Assembly: GCA_014377145.1 (NCBI GenBank) | Contig: JACMQE010000312.1 | Location: 1-5,343, forward strand | Direction: 5' to 3' | DNA from: Glaciimonas sp. | GTDB lineage: Bacteria > Pseudomonadota > Gammaproteobacteria > Burkholderiales > Burkholderiaceae | Length of the DNA: 5,343 nt | In this document: piece after piece, positions 1-5,343 of the stretch | Numbering within the stretch: position 1 is the stretch's first letter | Layout: each line of letters opens with the position of its first letter | Notes under the pieces: model-generated | What the model saw: the letters and a program-made list of their open reading frames with translations, nothing else | What the model was told of the DNA's origin: nothing | Databases searched by the model: none | Program-made: the position numbers and the translations under genes

Positions 1-620
1 AACGTGGTGGTGTGTTTGCCGGTATCCAGCGCAGCCGAAATCTCGCGCACGGCAATGTCCGCATCAGGCACCAGCAAGTTGATGAGCGACGATTTACCCA
101 TGCCTGATTGGCCGATTAAAATCGTCGATTGCCCTGCCAATAAAGGGGTTAACGTCGCGCAGGTTGCTTCAGGCGCGGCGCGAGCCGACACTTCATGTAC
201 CGGATAGCCGAGTCCCGCATAGAAGGCCAGCCGCTGGCGCGTTTTGGCGAGAGATTCGATGACATCAATTTTGTTGAGAATAATATGAACTGCGACACCC
301 GCAGCTTCTGCCGCGACCAACGAACGCGATACCAGGTCGTCGGAGAAGCCGGGCTCGGTTGCCACCACGATAAATAGTTGCGTGACGTTGGCGGCCAGCA
401 GTTTCGATTTGTACTGGTCCGACCGGTACAGCAACGTCTTGCGCTCGGTGATGGATTCGATCACGCCCTGGTTGGGCGACGTTAGCTGGAGCGTGACAAC
501 ATCGCCGACTGCAACGTCGCTTTTTTTACCGCGGGTAACACATTGCAATTTAATGGTGTCGGTTTGCGCAAGATAATGGCGGCCGTGCGCAGCAATGATA
601 GTGGCAATGACGTTACTCAT
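1..620 (-). CDS. rsgA: RsgA, 30S ribosome-assembly GTPase (3' end cut off by window edge)
   Basis: RsgA (YjeQ) is a GTPase that binds the 30S subunit late in assembly and whose GTP hydrolysis is stimulated by it. Reading from ATG at 620, 206 codons are open to the edge. The residues show the family's circularly permuted order: an N-terminal OB-like region (about 1-65), then G4 NKID (116-119), G5-like VSA (144-146), the P-loop GQSGMGKS (170-177) and switch I GKHTTT (201-206). The DxxG motif and the C-terminal zinc-binding domain must lie beyond position 1. The protein starts close to the OB domain and lacks the longer N-terminal tail of the E. coli protein. Its ATG is 3 nt after the stop of the pterin dehydratase gene and has no clear Shine-Dalgarno sequence, which suggests translational coupling. 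Identification is firm; only completeness is unknown. Confidence 0.96.
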   Translation of the reverse strand, partial: MSNVIATIIAAHGRHYLAQTDTIKLQCVTRGKKSDVAVGDVVTLQLTSPNQGVIESITERKTLLYRSDQYKSKLLAANVTQLFIVVATEPGFSDDLVSRSLVAAEAAGVAVHIILNKIDVIESLAKTRQRLAFYAGLGYPVHEVSARAAPEATCATLTPLLAGQSTILIGQSGMGKSSLINLLVPDADIAVREISAALDTGKHTTT

Positions 621-623
621 TGG

Positions 624-974
624 TCACGCAAAGGATTGCTGAAAAATCGCATCCACTTTAGCTGCGCATATGAAATCGTTTTCGGATAGGCCGCCTTGCC
701 CATTATTGACGGAATGGGTATCAAATTTCACGATACAACGGTTGTAAGTGACGACCAGTTCGGGATGATGGTCTTCGGCATGAATCACATAGGCAATTGG
801 GTTGATGAATGCCAGCGTTTCATAGTAGTTCTTGAATGCGAAAATTTTTACGATTTTGCCTTCTTGCAGTGTCCAGCCGTCGAATGCGGCAAGATATTCC
901 GTGATCTGGGGATCGGTCAAACCGGCTTTCTGAGGGGCGCATTTTTTTTCAAGTAATTCGGCAGTGTTTGGCAT
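624..974 (-). CDS. Pterin-4a-carbinolamine dehydratase (4a-hydroxytetrahydrobiopterin dehydratase)
   Basis: This small cytosolic enzyme dehydrates 4a-hydroxytetrahydropterin to quinonoid dihydropterin, recycling the cofactor of aromatic amino acid hydroxylases. The 116-residue protein carries the family signature: EDHHP with His69-His70, then Tyr77-Asn78 and Thr86-His87, followed by a glycine-rich turn and a closing DF/VDAI segment. Trp34 in DGW is the usual N-terminal landmark. I chose ATG at 974, which has a weak GAAGA ribosome site 6 nt upstream. The open frame continues 8 codons further to a TTG at 998, but that start would overlap the protease gene and add residues unlike the family. The gene sits 13 nt after the M48 protease and 3 nt before rsgA, so it is probably cotranscribed with both. 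No phenylalanine hydroxylase gene is in the window. The symbol phhB is used when such a partner is adjacent, so I leave it blank. Confidence 0.93.
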   Translation of the reverse strand: MPNTAELLEKKCAPQKAGLTDPQITEYLAAFDGWTLQEGKIVKIFAFKNYYETLAFINPIAYVIHAEDHHPELVVTYNRCIVKFDTHSVNNGQGGLSENDFICAAKVDAIFQQSFA

Positions 975-987
975 GATAAATCTTCGC

Positions 988-2244
988 TTAGTTGGCAAGC
1001 AATTTGCTGATCCGCGCAGTCGCAGAGGGATGGGAGTCGTAAAAAGCGGAGTGCAACGGGTCCGGCGTCAGCGTCGATGCATTGTCCTCGTATAATTTTA
1101 CCAGTGCAGAAACCAGATCTTGCGCATTGCTGTGCTTGGCGGCGAACGCGTCTGCTTCAAATTCATGTTTGCGTGAGCTGATGGAGGTGAGCGGCGAAAG
1201 CAGGAAAGTAAACACCGGCAGCGACAGCATGAAAAGAATCAGCGCCATGGCATCGTTGCTCGCGCCCATCATCGGATCGACACCCAGGCCGGTATAGAAC
1301 CAGGTCTGGGTTTTCAAATATCCCAGCAGCGCCAGAAAACCAAGCGACACGGCAAACATCACCGCGATGCGCTTGACGATATGCTTCAGTTTGAAATGAC
1401 CTAACTCGTGAGCTAGAACTGCCTCGATTTCTTCCGGTGCGAGACGTGACAATAATGTGTCAAAAAATACAATACGTTTGGCGGCTCCAAAACCTGAAAA
1501 ATACGCATTGCCATGTGCGCTGCGTTTGGAACCATCCATCACGAACAGGCCTTTCGATGCAAATCCGACGCGCTGCATCAGATTCTCGATACGTGCGCGC
1601 AAACTGTCATCCGTCAATGGCGTGAATTTGTTGAATAGCGGTGCAATCACGGTGGGGTAGAGTACCAGCATCAACAACTGAAAGCCGCTCCACACAATCC
1701 ACGCATACAGCCACCATAAGTCACCGGATTTTTCCATCAGCGTCAGGATGACCCATATCAACGGCAAGCCGATGACTGCGCTCAGTGCTATGCCTTTTAC
1801 CATGTCGGTAATGAACAAACTTTTTGTCATTTTGTTAAAACCGAACCGTGCCTCCAATACAAATTGTTTGTAATAATCGAAGGGCAAGTCGATGATCCCC
1901 GAAATGATGGCAAATGCAATCAGCAATCCAAGTTGATACGTCATGCCGGAGCCGGTAATATTGAGCACGGCAGTCGATAGCCACTGTAACCCGCCGAACA
2001 AAGTAAATCCTATCAGCACAGCAGTATTAACCAATAGTAAAAGCAGGCCCAGCTTGGTCTTGGCTATGGTGTAATCGGCGGCTTTTTGATGTGCAGCAAG
2101 CGCAATTTTTTGTGCAAACTGGGGCGGCACCGCGTTGCGATATGCAAGCACATGACGGATATGACGTGCGCCGAGCCAAAAGCGAACTACTAATGTGATG
2201 ACAAGAAAACTAACAAACAAAACTGAAAACACGAGTGAATACAT
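988..2244 (-). CDS. M48 family (Ste24-type) integral membrane zinc metalloprotease
   Basis: A 418-residue membrane protease related to yeast Ste24 (CAAX prenyl protease 1). Visible parts are an N-terminal membrane segment (about 2-22), further hydrophobic helices near 64-95, 102-120, 147-170 and 177-203, the zinc motif HELGH (279-283), two more helices (about 292-310 and 332-352), and the third-ligand motif ExxxD at 361-365 (EFEAD). The conserved NAYFSGFG block (246-253) and the late SHP (404-406) are also present. All catalytic residues look intact and the length is typical. Bacteria do not usually prenylate proteins, so the 'CAAX' label in databases is a family name; membrane protein quality control is the more likely role, by inference. 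An AGG lies 6 nt before the ATG. It is the first gene of the apparent protease-dehydratase-rsgA operon and is divergent from orn. It is not HtpX, which is shorter and has a different topology. Confidence 0.93.
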   Translation of the reverse strand: MYSLVFSVLFVSFLVITLVVRFWLGARHIRHVLAYRNAVPPQFAQKIALAAHQKAADYTIAKTKLGLLLLLVNTAVLIGFTLFGGLQWLSTAVLNITGSGMTYQLGLLIAFAIISGIIDLPFDYYKQFVLEARFGFNKMTKSLFITDMVKGIALSAVIGLPLIWVILTLMEKSGDLWWLYAWIVWSGFQLLMLVLYPTVIAPLFNKFTPLTDDSLRARIENLMQRVGFASKGLFVMDGSKRSAHGNAYFSGFGAAKRIVFFDTLLSRLAPEEIEAVLAHELGHFKLKHIVKRIAVMFAVSLGFLALLGYLKTQTWFYTGLGVDPMMGASNDAMALILFMLSLPVFTFLLSPLTSISSRKHEFEADAFAAKHSNAQDLVSALVKLYEDNASTLTPDPLHSAFYDSHPSATARISKLLAN

Positions 2245-2289
2245 TCTTTGCCTGTGAGAAAATGGCGAAACATCTAAGGAAAAACAATT
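2245..2289. promoter_or_regulatory. Short divergent intergenic region between the M48 protease gene and orn
   Basis: Only 45 nt separate the two start codons, so promoters for both directions must lie here and extend into the coding ends. On the plus strand a TAAGGA ribosome site (2275-2280) serves orn, and on the minus strand an AGG (complement of 2251-2253) serves the protease. I found only weak promoter matches: TTGCCT at 2248-2253 for orn without a good -10, and on the minus strand TTGTTT and CATTTT at 17-nt spacing. The position of transcription starts is therefore not resolved by eye. Confidence 0.4.
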
Positions 2290-2877
2290 ATGTCACAAGC
2301 TACCGAACTACAACCATCTGCAGCCATACCGATTCGTCCGAACGAATTCAATCTGGTTTGGGTGGATATGGAAATGACAGGCTTGGACCCGGATAGTGAC
2401 CGCATTATTGAAGTTGCTGTAGTTGTCACGGATTCAAATCTCAATATTCTGGGCGAAGGTCCTGTGTTCGCAATTCATCAGTCGGACGAGATGCTCGATG
2501 GCATGGATGCATGGAATAAAGGCACGCATGGCCGCTCCGGTTTGATTGAACGGGTCAAGGCCTCGACGGTGTCGGAGGCGCAAGCCGAGAGTGCGTTGAT
2601 TGATTTTCTCAAGCATTTTGTACCGAATGGAAAATCGCCCATGTGCGGTAATACGATATGCCAGGATCGCCGCTTCATGGTGCGCGGCATGCCGAAACTG
2701 GAAGCGTTTTTTCACTATCGCAATCTTGATGTATCGACACTAAAAGAATTATGCAAGCGCTGGAAGCCGGAACTGGCCAGCGGCTTCAAAAAGCATCAAA
2801 AACATACCGCATTGGCTGACATTATCGAATCGATCGAGGAGTTACGCTATTACCGGGAGCATTTTATAAAGGCTTGA
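2290..2877 (+). CDS. orn: Oligoribonuclease (Orn), 3'-5' exoribonuclease of the DEDDh family
   Basis: Orn degrades very short RNAs, chiefly dinucleotides, to mononucleotides. It finishes RNA turnover and, in bacteria using cyclic di-GMP, removes pGpG. The 195-residue protein has all five catalytic residues: Asp26 and Glu28 in VDMEMTGLD, Asp126 in CQDRRF, and His172 and Asp177 in HTALAD. Each is offset by exactly 14 from the E. coli positions (12, 14, 112, 158, 163), and the protein is 14 residues longer than the 181-residue E. coli enzyme. The only difference is thus a short polar N-terminal extension. ATG at 2290 is supported by TAAGGA 9 nt upstream; the next Met codons are inside the catalytic motif. 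It is the first gene of a likely orn-creA unit. Confidence 0.98.
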   Translation: MSQATELQPSAAIPIRPNEFNLVWVDMEMTGLDPDSDRIIEVAVVVTDSNLNILGEGPVFAIHQSDEMLDGMDAWNKGTHGRSGLIERVKASTVSEAQAESALIDFLKHFVPNGKSPMCGNTICQDRRFMVRGMPKLEAFFHYRNLDVSTLKELCKRWKPELASGFKKHQKHTALADIIESIEELRYYREHFIKA

Positions 2878-2914
2878 GATCGATGATCCGGATCTAATAA
2901 ACAATAATGACGAT

Positions 2915-2918
2915 GGAG
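2915..2918 (+). promoter_or_regulatory. Ribosome binding site that decides the creA start
   Basis: GGAG lies 5 nt upstream of ATG at 2924. The frame can also open at GTG 2918, but that codon overlaps this GGAG and has no Shine-Dalgarno sequence of its own. ATG 2924 is therefore preferred. Confidence 0.6.
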
Positions 2919-2923
2919 TGGAT

Positions 2924-3397
2924 ATGTTAGCCATAAAAATTATTGCCGCAGCGCTTTTTACAGTGTCTACCTATGGCGTAAACGCTGAAAACGTTGGTGA
3001 AGTCAGCACGGCTTTCAAGCTGATCGGTCCGAACCATAAAGTTGTGGTGGAGGTATTCGATGATCCGAAAGTAGCCGGCGTCAGTTGCTATCTTTCGCGT
3101 TCCAGAACAGGCGGCATATCCGGCGCGATAGGTCTGGAGGAAGATAAGGCCGAATCGTCCGTGGCATGCCGACAGGTCGGCGCAATCCAATTTAATGGTA
3201 CGTTGCCTCGCCAGGAGGAAGTTTTTTCCGAAAAGGCATCGCTGCTTTTCAAACATGTTCGTGTGGTGAGGATGGCCGACGCAAAACGAAATGCGCTTGT
3301 ATATCTTGTCTACTCGGATCGGCTCATTGACGGAAGCCCAAAAAATAGTGTTACTGCGGTTCCGGTACCTGCCAATCAACCTATTCCAATCAAGTAG
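2924..3397 (+). CDS. creA: CreA family periplasmic protein
   Basis: A 157-residue protein matching the CreA family (PF05981) along its whole length. It has a signal peptide with a hydrophobic core (about 4-18) and a likely cut after Val-Asn-Ala21. Then come the family blocks FKLIGPNHKVVVEVFDDP (31-48), SCYLSR with Cys55, TGGISG (62-67), VACRQVG with Cys82, and DAKRNALVYLVYSDRLIDGSPKNS (119-142). The two cysteines are spaced as in E. coli CreA and could form a periplasmic disulfide. The family's molecular role is unknown; the name comes from its position beside the CreBC two-component genes in E. coli. Here it follows orn by 46 nt and there is no creB, creC or creD in view, so a link to that system cannot be assumed. 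ATG 2924 was chosen over GTG 2918 because of its ribosome site. Confidence 0.92.
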   Translation: MLAIKIIAAALFTVSTYGVNAENVGEVSTAFKLIGPNHKVVVEVFDDPKVAGVSCYLSRSRTGGISGAIGLEEDKAESSVACRQVGAIQFNGTLPRQEEVFSEKASLLFKHVRVVRMADAKRNALVYLVYSDRLIDGSPKNSVTAVPVPANQPIPIK

Positions 3398-3458
3398 CAT
3401 CAGGTAGTAAAACCTGGGTTGCTCTATAGAGTACTCATGGTTTGTTTCAAGGGAGAGG

Positions 3459-3485
3459 CACGAAAGGGTTACACGGCCTTTCGTG
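3459..3485 (+). terminator. Stem-loop downstream of creA, probable transcription terminator
   Basis: CACGAAAGG (3459-3467) and CCTTTCGTG (3477-3485) form a perfect 9-bp stem around a 9-nt loop, 61 nt after the creA stop. No run of T follows on the plus strand, so it is not a textbook intrinsic terminator. It could act with Rho or simply protect the 3' end. A smaller stem, CAGGT/ACCTG near 3401-3416, precedes it. Confidence 0.5.
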
Positions 3486-3613
3486 TGAGTATTGCAAGAA
3501 ACCTTTAAGGCGTGGTCGTCATATCACGGGATATCCGGCGTGAGTTGCGGGCTTCATTGTTTTTCAAACTACTTTTATTCATTCGCGATGTGCTCGTCAT
3601 GCGCTTTGATGAT

Positions 3614-3643
3614 TTGAATACAGTGTGCCGCTATTTTCATACT
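3614..3643 (+). promoter_or_regulatory. Possible sigma70 promoter for the TetR-family gene
   Basis: TTGAAT (3614-3619) and CATACT (3638-3643) are separated by 18 nt, each matching four of six consensus bases. Transcription would start near 3650, leaving a leader of about 75 nt that contains the inverted repeat at 3661-3678. Another pair, TTGATA 3662-3667 with TACACT 3683-3688, has only 15-nt spacing and is less likely. Confidence 0.35.
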
Positions 3644-3660
3644 AGTTGTCTCAAATTAAT

Positions 3661-3678
3661 GTTGATATGGGTATCAAC
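3661..3678. promoter_or_regulatory. Inverted repeat, candidate operator for the TetR-family regulator
   Basis: GTTGATA and TATCAAC form a perfect 7-bp inverted repeat with a 4-nt spacer, 47 nt before the regulator's start codon. TetR-family proteins bind such palindromes as dimers and often repress themselves. A repeat this size is expected by chance a few times in a window this long, so only its position makes it a candidate. Confidence 0.4.
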
Positions 3679-3725
3679 CATCTACACTGTGATCATAGTC
3701 ATATAAACATTTTGGAGAAATAATC

Positions 3726-4403
3726 ATGAATATGCGAACATCTCAAAAAGCAGAGTCACGACAGCGGATCGTGGAAGCAGCCGGTTACAGACTTCGCGAA
3801 AGCGGCGCTGCGGGAACAGGCGTGGTAGAAGTCATGGCCGACGCAGGTCTTACCCACGGTGGTTTTTACGCGCATTTCGATAGCAAGGAAGATCTTCTCA
3901 AGGCTGCGTTGCAAGAGGCGATGTTATCGCGTGAGGGCTGGGTAGCCGGTCTTGATGATATGTCGCATAAAAAGCGCCTCAGCATTCTTCTGGAACGTTA
4001 TCTCAATCCGCAGCATCGGGATAATCCCCGCGACGGCTGTCCGGTACCGGCAGTCGCCCCCGATATGATTCAAGGGGATGCAGCAATGCAGGCCGTATTT
4101 GCAACGGAGGTTGAAAAGTCCATCGCTGCCGTTACGCGTATCTTGAAAGCAGATTCTGGCAGCCGTTCGTCTGCTGCTGCGCGAGCCAATGCCATGGCTG
4201 CGATTTCGCTTTGTGTGGGTGGACTTTTACTTGCTCGCGCGGTTGGCGACAGCAAGTTGTCCGACGAAATTCTCCAGGCGTCCAGACAAGCCGGTGAACG
4301 CGCCTTTGTGGAAAGCGGCACAGATAAAGGGCCAGCCCAAACAGGCATTGCGCTTGACGGTTCCGTCAAAGCCCGTGCGAAACGCAAGATGCCGAAATCG
4401 TAA
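3726..4403 (+). CDS. TetR/AcrR family transcriptional regulator
   Basis: A 225-residue one-component regulator. The N-terminal DNA-binding domain spans about residues 9-58, with a helix-turn-helix near 33-52 and the family-typical segment GLTHGGFYAHFDSKEDLL. The C-terminal ligand domain (about 65-198) contains DGCPVPAVAPD with Cys105 and a second cysteine at 163. A GCPV-type segment occurs in a subgroup of AcrR-like proteins; the ligand cannot be predicted. The last 25 residues are a polar, strongly basic tail (KARAKRKMPKS), which is longer than usual. The first ATG has GGAG 8 nt upstream; a second ATG two codons later is less well spaced. No target gene is adjacent: creA lies upstream on the same strand, and a separately promoted PAS protein lies 524 nt downstream. 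Autoregulation through the upstream inverted repeat is plausible. Confidence 0.92.
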   Translation: MNMRTSQKAESRQRIVEAAGYRLRESGAAGTGVVEVMADAGLTHGGFYAHFDSKEDLLKAALQEAMLSREGWVAGLDDMSHKKRLSILLERYLNPQHRDNPRDGCPVPAVAPDMIQGDAAMQAVFATEVEKSIAAVTRILKADSGSRSSAAARANAMAAISLCVGGLLLARAVGDSKLSDEILQASRQAGERAFVESGTDKGPAQTGIALDGSVKARAKRKMPKS

Positions 4404-4425
4404 CAGTGCGATCGACGTTAAGTCA

Positions 4426-4455
4426 TATGCATTGAAACGGTTTTATCAATGCATA
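4426..4455. terminator. Ten-base-pair stem-loop just after the TetR-family gene
   Basis: TATGCATTGA (4426-4435) and TCAATGCATA (4446-4455) form a perfect 10-bp stem with a 10-nt loop, starting 22 nt after the stop codon. The position fits a terminator, but the stem is AT-rich and no T run follows on either strand. A protein-binding palindrome is an alternative. Confidence 0.4.
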
Positions 4456-4465
4456 AGCGGCAGCG

Positions 4466-4660
4466 CTATGCAGGCTCCAGCGTATGCCGCATTGGCTTGC
4501 TCGCTTCCGGCTTGACTTGTATGCTGAACTGACGCAACGGCACAGCATTTTCCGAGCAGGCAAGGGTACTTGCCTGAACCGGCTCCGTCCCCCCGACAAT
4601 GCAATCTGCATGGTTTTCATTGCACTGCTCGACATTGCTTTTGCCATAGTCAAAGAGCAT
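4466..4660 (-). CDS. Weak candidate for a small antisense protein gene (64 residues)
   Basis: Reading from ATG at 4660 to a TAG at 4466, the frame encodes 64 residues with four cysteines (13, 20, 35 and one in CSE context near the middle counted among them) and no membrane segment or recognisable domain. An AAGG lies 8 nt before the ATG. Counting codons by hand, 39 of 64 end in G or C, and the amino acid mix is not obviously that of noise. The same frame is open upstream to ATG 4765, which would give 99 residues. Against it: no family resemblance, no clear promoter, and perfect hairpins inside it. I regard it as more likely non-coding than coding. Confidence 0.2.
   Translation of the reverse strand: MLFDYGKSNVEQCNENHADCIVGGTEPVQASTLACSENAVPLRQFSIQVKPEASKPMRHTLEPA
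4557..4576. other. Compact GC-rich hairpin
   Basis: CAGGCAAG and CTTGCCTG form a perfect 8-bp stem closed by the 4-nt loop GGTA. It lies in the middle of the gap between two regulators and is followed by no T run. It could be part of a structured RNA or an accident of sequence; an 8-bp stem with a short loop is expected about once by chance in a window of this size. Confidence 0.35.
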
Positions 4661-4836
4661 CGATTCAGCCTTGAAATAATTTCGGAGAATCGGAAATAGT
4701 GGGCAGCAGAGATGTAATGATCGACCCTCGAAAAACGCGGTTTTATCAAGTGAAACCTGGGCCATGTTTCACATTAATGAGATCAATCTTATTTGAAGAG
4801 TAAGATAAGTCCTTTAGGTCAATCCAATGCGTGTCG

Positions 4837-4865
4837 TTGAACATTCCGATGCGAAATCTTATACT
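4837..4865 (+). promoter_or_regulatory. Sigma70-type promoter for the PAS sensor gene
   Basis: TTGAAC (4837-4842) and TATACT (4860-4865) are exactly 17 nt apart; the -35 matches four and the -10 five of six consensus bases. Transcription would start near 4872 and give a leader of about 56 nt. This is the best promoter match in the window and indicates that the PAS gene is transcribed independently of the TetR-family gene. Confidence 0.6.
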
Positions 4866-4927
4866 TTGCAAATCGTCTGCTATTACAAACGCTTAATTGC
4901 ATCGTACATTTGCATACGGAAATTTTA

Positions 4928-5343
4928 ATGAACATTGAAAATACATCGCCTGATAAAGAAATTTCGGTCGAACGGCGCCTTCAGCTTTTGCTCGATAGCG
5001 TCAATGACTATGCGATCTGTATGCTTACGCCGGAAGGCAAAGTAAATAGTTGGACCAGCGGTGCACAACGCATCAAGGGCTATTCGCCCGATGAGATTAT
5101 TGGCACACATTTTTCATGCTTTTATCTGGCTGAAGATCAGGCTGCCGGCCTTCCTGAAAAAGCATTGCGCATTGCACTGGCAAATAAAAAATATGAAAGC
5201 GATGGCTGGAGAGTTCGCAAGGATGGCAGCAAGTTTTGGGCGCATGTGGTGATCGAGGTTATTTATGATTATCAAGGCGATTTTGTCGGGTATGTAAAAA
5301 TTACGCGCGATATTACGGCAAAACAAAATGCTGCAGAAGCACT
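4928..5343 (+). CDS. PAS-domain sensor protein, N-terminal part (output domain beyond window)
   Basis: 138 codons are open from ATG 4928 to the right edge. Residues about 17-128 form one PAS domain with its C-terminal PAC part. Landmarks are LLLDSVNDYAICMLTPEGKV (20-39), SWTSGAQRIKGYSPDEIIGTHFSCFY (41-66), GWRVRKDGSKFWAHVVI (93-109) and GYVKITRDITAKQNA (121-135). There is no signal peptide or membrane helix before the domain, so this part is cytosolic. PAS domains of this type sense a small ligand, redox state or light and pass the signal through a helix beginning near 130. They most often sit in front of a histidine kinase or GGDEF/EAL module; which one is present here cannot be seen. A CGGA lies 7 nt before the ATG and a good promoter lies about 60 nt upstream. 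Confidence 0.9.
   Translation, partial: MNIENTSPDKEISVERRLQLLLDSVNDYAICMLTPEGKVNSWTSGAQRIKGYSPDEIIGTHFSCFYLAEDQAAGLPEKALRIALANKKYESDGWRVRKDGSKFWAHVVIEVIYDYQGDFVGYVKITRDITAKQNAAEA

Larger units (their letters stand above)
3486..3725 (+). other. Gap upstream of the TetR-family gene
   Basis: Together with the creA 3' side this is a 328-nt gap (3398-3725). The one open frame in it (GTG 3512 to 3706, 64 codons) has no ribosome site and its translation resembles no family I know, so I do not call it a gene. The right third holds the control region of the TetR-family gene: a possible promoter, an inverted repeat and a GGAG ribosome site at 3714-3717. I see nothing else. Confidence 0.5.
4404..4836. 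other. Gene-poor gap between the TetR-family gene and the PAS protein
   Basis: No open frame here has convincing family features. It holds several perfect inverted repeats. The strongest are TATGCATTGA/TCAATGCATA at 4426-4455 and CAGGCAAG/CTTGCCTG at 4557-4576. Others are GTGAAAC/GTTTCAC at 4750-4772 and ATCTTA/TAAGAT at 4786-4806. An imperfect stem with GCGGCA (4457-4462) and TGCCGC (4485-4490) also occurs. The minus strand carries one weak small-ORF candidate. It could be plain leader and terminator sequence, a small RNA locus, or decayed coding DNA. Confidence 0.5.

Noticed and set aside
975..998. Upstream TTG start for the pterin dehydratase, adding 8 residues.
   Set aside because: It overlaps the protease gene's end, and ATG 974 has a weak ribosome site at correct spacing and fits the family's usual N-terminus.
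2885..2894. GATCCGGATC palindrome between orn and creA as a possible terminator or operator.
   Set aside because: It is a 10-base palindrome with no loop and no T run; too short to support either call.
2927..3400. Long minus-strand open frame opposite creA (157 codons).
   Set aside because: It is the shadow of a well-recognised CreA-family gene; its translation is rich in Arg, Cys and His and matches nothing known.
3662..3677. Resemblance of the tetR upstream palindrome to an FNR/ANR box (TTGAT and ATCAA halves).
   Set aside because: The halves are separated by 6 nt where FNR-type sites have 4, so the spacing is wrong.
3512..3706. Plus-strand open frame of 64 codons upstream of the TetR-family gene.
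   Set aside because: It starts with GTG without a ribosome site, resembles no family, and covers the likely control region of the next gene.
4070..4387. Minus-strand open frame of 105 codons inside the TetR-family gene.
   Set aside because: It is an antisense shadow; the plus-strand protein has a clear helix-turn-helix domain.
4438..4749. A 12-nt direct repeat, CGGTTTTATCAA, at 4438-4449 and 4738-4749, exactly 300 nt apart, as if flanking a small inserted element.
   Set aside because: About one exact 12-mer repeat is expected by chance in a window of 5.3 kb, and the sequence between the copies has no terminal inverted repeats.

Overview
This looks like ordinary chromosomal DNA from a betaproteobacterium, most likely Burkholderiales of the Oxalobacteraceae type. 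That placement is inferred from the gene order (M48 protease, pterin dehydratase and rsgA in a row, divergent from orn), from the protein sequences, and from a base composition that by eye is about half G+C with AT-richer gaps. No phage, insertion sequence, CRISPR array, rRNA or tRNA was seen.

Left part, minus strand (1-2244). Three genes lie head to tail in one apparent operon, read right to left. First is a Ste24-type membrane zinc metalloprotease (M48). After 13 nt comes a small pterin-4a-carbinolamine dehydratase, and after 3 nt rsgA, the circularly permuted GTPase of 30S ribosome assembly. rsgA runs off the left edge and is missing from a list of closed ORFs because its stop lies outside the window.

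Centre, plus strand (2290-3397). Only 45 nt separate the protease start from orn (oligoribonuclease), which is transcribed the other way. orn is followed 46 nt later by a CreA-family periplasmic protein. A stem-loop after creA probably closes this unit.

Right part, plus strand (3398-5343). A 328-nt gap leads to a TetR/AcrR-family regulator, with a perfect inverted repeat just upstream that may be its operator. A 524-nt gap follows, holding several perfect hairpins, one weak antisense small-ORF candidate and a good sigma70-type promoter. That promoter serves a PAS-domain sensor protein whose output domain lies beyond the right edge.

Functionally, the left and centre genes are housekeeping: membrane protein quality control, pterin recycling, ribosome maturation, and the last step of RNA decay. 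The right part is a pair of separately transcribed regulators whose targets cannot be read here. I found no convincing undescribed system. The 524-nt gap is the least explained stretch.
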